The translations under genes and the position numbers were made by a program. A stretch of 64,000 nt of DNA, taken from the NCBI GenBank assembly GCA_015680685.1, contig MNCI01007832.1:62272-126271 (forward strand), read 5' to 3'. This stretch comes from Gnetum montanum (Eukaryota > Streptophyta > Gnetopsida > Gnetales > Gnetaceae). Under the pieces are notes generated by a model that did not search any database, was not told where the DNA came from, and saw nothing but the letters and a program-made list of their open reading frames with translations. Positions 60,910 to 64,000 of this stretch are shown here, piece by piece (position 1 is the first letter of the stretch; the number at the start of each line of letters is the position of its first letter).

Positions 60910-61007
60910 CTATAGGTAAGAAAAACAATGACAACCATTATAAATTAATTGCATAACAAGAGAGAAAAAATGATAAATTGAAAACAACTTATAATGATTA
61001 TACATAC
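60910..61007 (-). other. Predicted intron 2 of the antisense gene (host copy)
   Basis: Donor AGAGGG/GTATGT and acceptor TTTTTCTTACCTATAG/G with a pyrimidine-rich tract; 98 bp. Confidence 0.8.
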
Positions 61008-61469
61008 CCCTCTATATGGTAGATAGTGCTAGGGGGTTCTGAAACAACGTGTGCACACAATGGTCATCCAGTAAGGTGTTATCAATGTTTTACTACTTAA
61101 ATTTAGGCATCTCCCAAATTTTTGATAATTTGTGAATGCCCACAATGGTTGTGTCATAATTTGCTTCACCCTCTGCACAAACCTCAGGATCTTCAACAAG
61201 GCACAATGGTTTCTATGATAGCAACTATTGTAGGGGATGCTAAGTGTGATCAAATCATCATAGTGAAGTTCTATAATAGGTAAGTTAGAAACTCTCTTGC
61301 TCTTGGCCTAATCCATAGAGAGCCATTTTCCCACTCCATGTTTGAAGGTGGAGTTTTGGACCCAAAAACATGGATATAGCACAAGAGCCCCACCAGCTCA
61401 ATAACAACCATTATGGGCTTCAAGGTGACCCTATACCATCCAATACATAACTGTTACAACCTTGTAAAC

Positions 61470-62783
61470 CAAAACTAAAACTTCATAATCCCAAAATACC
61501 AAAAAAATATTACAATTTCCATGCTAACCTTTGTAGCGCTTGTAACACTTCAACATGAGCATTAACACTTAGGAAAAAATACCAAGAGCAATAGTTTACG
61601 CTTGAATGGAACAAAAATGATAGTTTAAAACCAAAAGTGTGGAATTGATAGTTTATATTTGAAAACATGGAAATGACTGGTTAAAACTGAAAAGATGAAA
61701 ATGATAGTGTAGAACTAAAATCATGGTTTTTATGCTAAATTCAATTCTTAGTAAAACATAAAACACAACTCAAGGCCATAAGCCAGAATTCCATAAAATA
61801 GAACAACAACACCAAAACTCTAGGAAATGGCTACAATAAATAGCTAACAAAAATTATCAAAACTTTTTAGTTTGATTCAAACCACTTGGATATCCTTCCC
61901 AACACTTCAACCAATCTGTAGGAACTTGGGACATTGATGGAAAAATTTTTTCAAAGTCTCAATGTTGCCCATCATCATAAGAGTATATAAGTAACAACCA
62001 TAAAACCTTGATTCTGCACCACTTAAAGTAAAAATTCATAAAAATTTGATTGTGTATCTAATTTTGATGATTCCATAGCTATTGGAATTGTAAAACCATC
62101 AACTACAATTCTAAAACAAGAAAACCCAAAAATCCTTAACTTTTAATTCAGAAAAAAATCACAAAATTAGCACAACCATGGCCATCACAAATAAGAACCC
62201 ATTTCACACAAGCTTACGGAAAAATTTACTAGAAATTATCTATTCATCCAAATTTGATGATTCCATAGCCATTGGAATCCTTGAACAATGAAATAAAAAT
62301 CAAAAACATAAAACCTAATGATTCATAACCTTATAGTACATAAAAAATACCAAATTTACACCTAAAAATGGCCAAGAACTGAAAACCCACTTAACATAGC
62401 CTAATGGAAACACCTATAAAAAGTTAACCATAACACAGAATTAAGTGGCTTAAAAACCAAATTAACTAAAAAAAAATAACCAATAATCCCATAGCCTTAA
62501 AGAGGTAAATTACCTAACCATTTCCTTACAAAAATTGCATTTCTTTTTGGGTGGAAAAATCATAAAACCCATTGAATTCATGGAAACAACATTTTTACTA
62601 CAATGTAAAGAAAACCAAAAATTAAAATAACACCAAAAATGAGTAAGCATAATTGAAATATATAGTGATATTTTGATGAAATTCTAACTTGACCAATACA
62701 CAGTCTTAGATTTAAGAAAACGTCGAGGTTCTAGGCTAGAAATGGAATAAACAAAATAAACTCTAATAAAAAAACAAGGCTAT
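61470..62783 (-). other. Long AT-rich intron 1 of the antisense gene (host copy), no gene
   Basis: A/T-rich, with repeated ATTTTGATGATTCCATAG and CATTGGAAT pieces, comparable to 49400-50490 of the inner copy (GTGATTCTACC, TTGGAAATATAAA). No coding frame. Confidence 0.5.
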
Positions 62784-63289
62784 GTACATAGGATAAGCAA
62801 TAGTGAAGCCTTCCTCAATCCTAGGAAGTGGGAGCTGGGAAAGGTCATGAGAAGTTGCATCTAGCTTCTCCAAAGTAGGGTTCTTAGTAGGAGCCTTCCT
62901 TCTCGACATGGTACAAAAAACTTGTGTAGAAAACACTAAAAAACCTTGAACTTTGGAAGCATTGGGATGACTACATTGACACTTGAGGCAAGAATATCTA
63001 TGACTATGCTAGAGATGGTGGTAGTAGCAAGCACAAAGCTTCAAACTTGGACACAACAACTTAATGTGTAGGAAACAACAATGATTTTTACAAATTTGAA
63101 ATAAGAAAATCAACTTAAACCTAAGCATCCACCTTGAAACCTTGGTTTTCATGATACACATTTACTATCTCCATTGAACTTAGGGATTCAAATTAGAAAG
63201 TAGGATTGCATTTTATGGATGGAAAACCATAAGAGCTAAACATGAAAATTCCATGTGGGCCCCACTAAATGCTCAACAAGCAAGCTAAG

Positions 63290-64000
63290 AAAACCATAAA
63301 TATGGTGCAATTTTGAGCTTCCAAACCTAACTACACTAGGGTTTAGACCTTTGGAAGCCTTGGAATAGATGCCAAATCCCATTCACTTCAAGAAACTAGT
63401 CTCCAATCCTGCATCCTTTCTATGAAACCCTAGGATCAAGCTAGGAAACCAAGTGTCAAAATTCATGTCAACTGAGCTACAAAAGGCCTTAAAACTCATG
63501 TCAAAACTTGTTGTTCCATGTAACTACACTACCCTAGAGCCTAACTACACTAGCCTAGCATAGTCAAATGGGATATGTTGTCTTTTTGCACTTTTCATTT
63601 GTCCATCTATGATGAGCATCAATCCTTGAAATCATACAACCAAAATTAGCAACTAGGAACTATAATTAGTAGTCATTGAGCACTAAAAAAGTCTCAAATC
63701 CCATAACAGGCTAGTTCTTGACCATGACTACGTTGGCCAAGAGCATGACTATGCTGGCCCAACATAGTCGAGAATGGGATATGTCCTTTTCTCACTCATC
63801 AAGCCTCAAATCAACATCAAATGCCCATGCCATGTTCGCAAACCCTAGCTAGAGGTGTTAGCAACTACAAAATTTTGTCAAAGTCATCATATGAAGCAAA
63901 AAATCAACCAAAATCCATGACTACACTAGAGGGAGGTTATGACTATGCTAGCCTAGCTTAGTCATAATGTTTACAAATATGATAGACCATAGAAATAATA
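63290..64000 (+). repeat. Start of a hairpin tandem array, host copy, period about 197 bp
   Basis: CTAACTACACTA...CATAGTCAAATGGGATATGT near 63523, ATGACTACGTTGGCC...CAACATAGTCG...GGGATATGTC near 63722 and ATGACTACACTAG...CTTAGTCATAATG near 63917, with a weaker one near 63325. Arms such as GACTATGCTGGCC and its near-complement face each other. It sits upstream of the antisense ATG (62909), as the array does in the inner copy, although the unit sequence differs. Confidence 0.65.

Larger units (their letters stand above)
60176..62909 (-). pseudogene. Antisense gene, host copy, 5' part (exons 1 to 4)
   Basis: ATG at 62909 starts MSRRKAPTKNPTLEKLDATS, with a conserved LSQLPLP and an exon of about 126 bp, the counterpart of exon 1 at 50622. 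After a long AT-rich intron come exon 2 (about 61465-61008; YNSCYHRNHCALLKILRFVQ, TQPLWAFTNYQKFGRCLN), an intron 60910-61007, exon 3 (60636-60909; VNDQGLIKGENILSLT, KDEFANYIKHHPKAYWRCLA, NGIVHSGWKNPF), an intron 60440-60635 with donor ATA/GTAAGT and acceptor TATGTTGTAG/G, and the first part of exon 4 (VVPLFEVTITTSRCIEEILI). The sequence stops at the inner element and continues at 39171. The product is unknown. Stops are present in most exons. Confidence 0.75.
30539..64000 (+). mobile_element. Giant Tat-like Ty3/Gypsy element (host copy), continues past the window, interrupted 39177-60170
   Basis: 5' LTR (30539-31963), primer-like site, leader, gag, protease, then an antisense gene whose two halves (36812-39171 and 60176-62909) are separated by the inner element, then the start of a hairpin tandem array (from about 63300). 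RT, integrase and 3' LTR would lie to the right of the window if the organisation equals the inner copy. Excluding the inner element, about 12.5 kb of it is visible. Five bases before the LTR are CTAGG; the matching copy cannot be seen. Confidence 0.8.

Noticed and set aside
1-64000. Alternative genetic code or TAG readthrough, given the many TAG stops
   Set aside because: TAA, TGA and frameshifts are also common and catalytic residues are lost, so ordinary decay explains it.

Overview
The window looks like intergenic heterochromatin from a very large seed-plant genome, plausibly a gymnosperm such as a conifer. That assignment is inferred from composition and repeat content; no marker gene fixes the taxon. 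No intact host gene, tRNA or rRNA was recognised. Almost everything is old, nested, heavily mutated retrotransposon. CpG is scarce, coding remnants are full of stops (mostly TAG) and frameshifts, and target-site duplications differ only by transitions.

Layout. (1) 1-2872: gag and protease end of an Athila-like Ty3/Gypsy element, cut at 2873 by a second element, of which a 1.57 kb LTR (2873-4443), a primer binding site, minisatellites and a gag remnant (to 6583) survive before a chimeric joint to another LTR piece (6583-7361). (2) 7362-21266: an Athila-like element or composite: LTR, decayed tRNA-Asp-type primer site, gag, protease, RT, RNase H, integrase, a duplicated spacer, a large coiled-coil ORF in the position of the Athila env-like gene, and a second, very diverged LTR. 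(3) 22590-27770: a LINE on the minus strand, split by a minus-oriented solo LTR (23093-24863) that carries eleven exact-length 44-bp repeats. (4) 29940-30538: minus-strand integrase end of another Athila-like copy. (5) 30539 to the window end: a giant Tat-like Ty3/Gypsy element (host copy), interrupted at 39177-60170 by a second complete Tat-like element of about 21 kb (inner copy) with both LTRs, primer site, gag, protease, RT, RNase H, second RNase H, integrase and polypurine tract.

Most notable. Both Tat-like copies carry, between protease and RT, a gene on the opposite strand (inner 50622 to 45870; host 62909 to 36812, split by the inner insertion). The two copies share the start and stop positions, a 75-bp last exon and at least four matching splice-acceptor positions, so it appears to be an intron-containing antisense gene maintained while these elements were active. 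A diverged tandem array with hairpin-forming arms of roughly 185-200 bp period lies just upstream of its start codon in both copies. Extra, sometimes antisense, ORFs are known in Tat elements such as Grande, but there they sit between integrase and the 3' LTR; a position between protease and RT, where Ogre elements have an intron, is unusual.

Several single-N positions are assembly joints. Three are flanked by exact 42-59 bp direct duplications, and one hides about 310 bp of an LTR.
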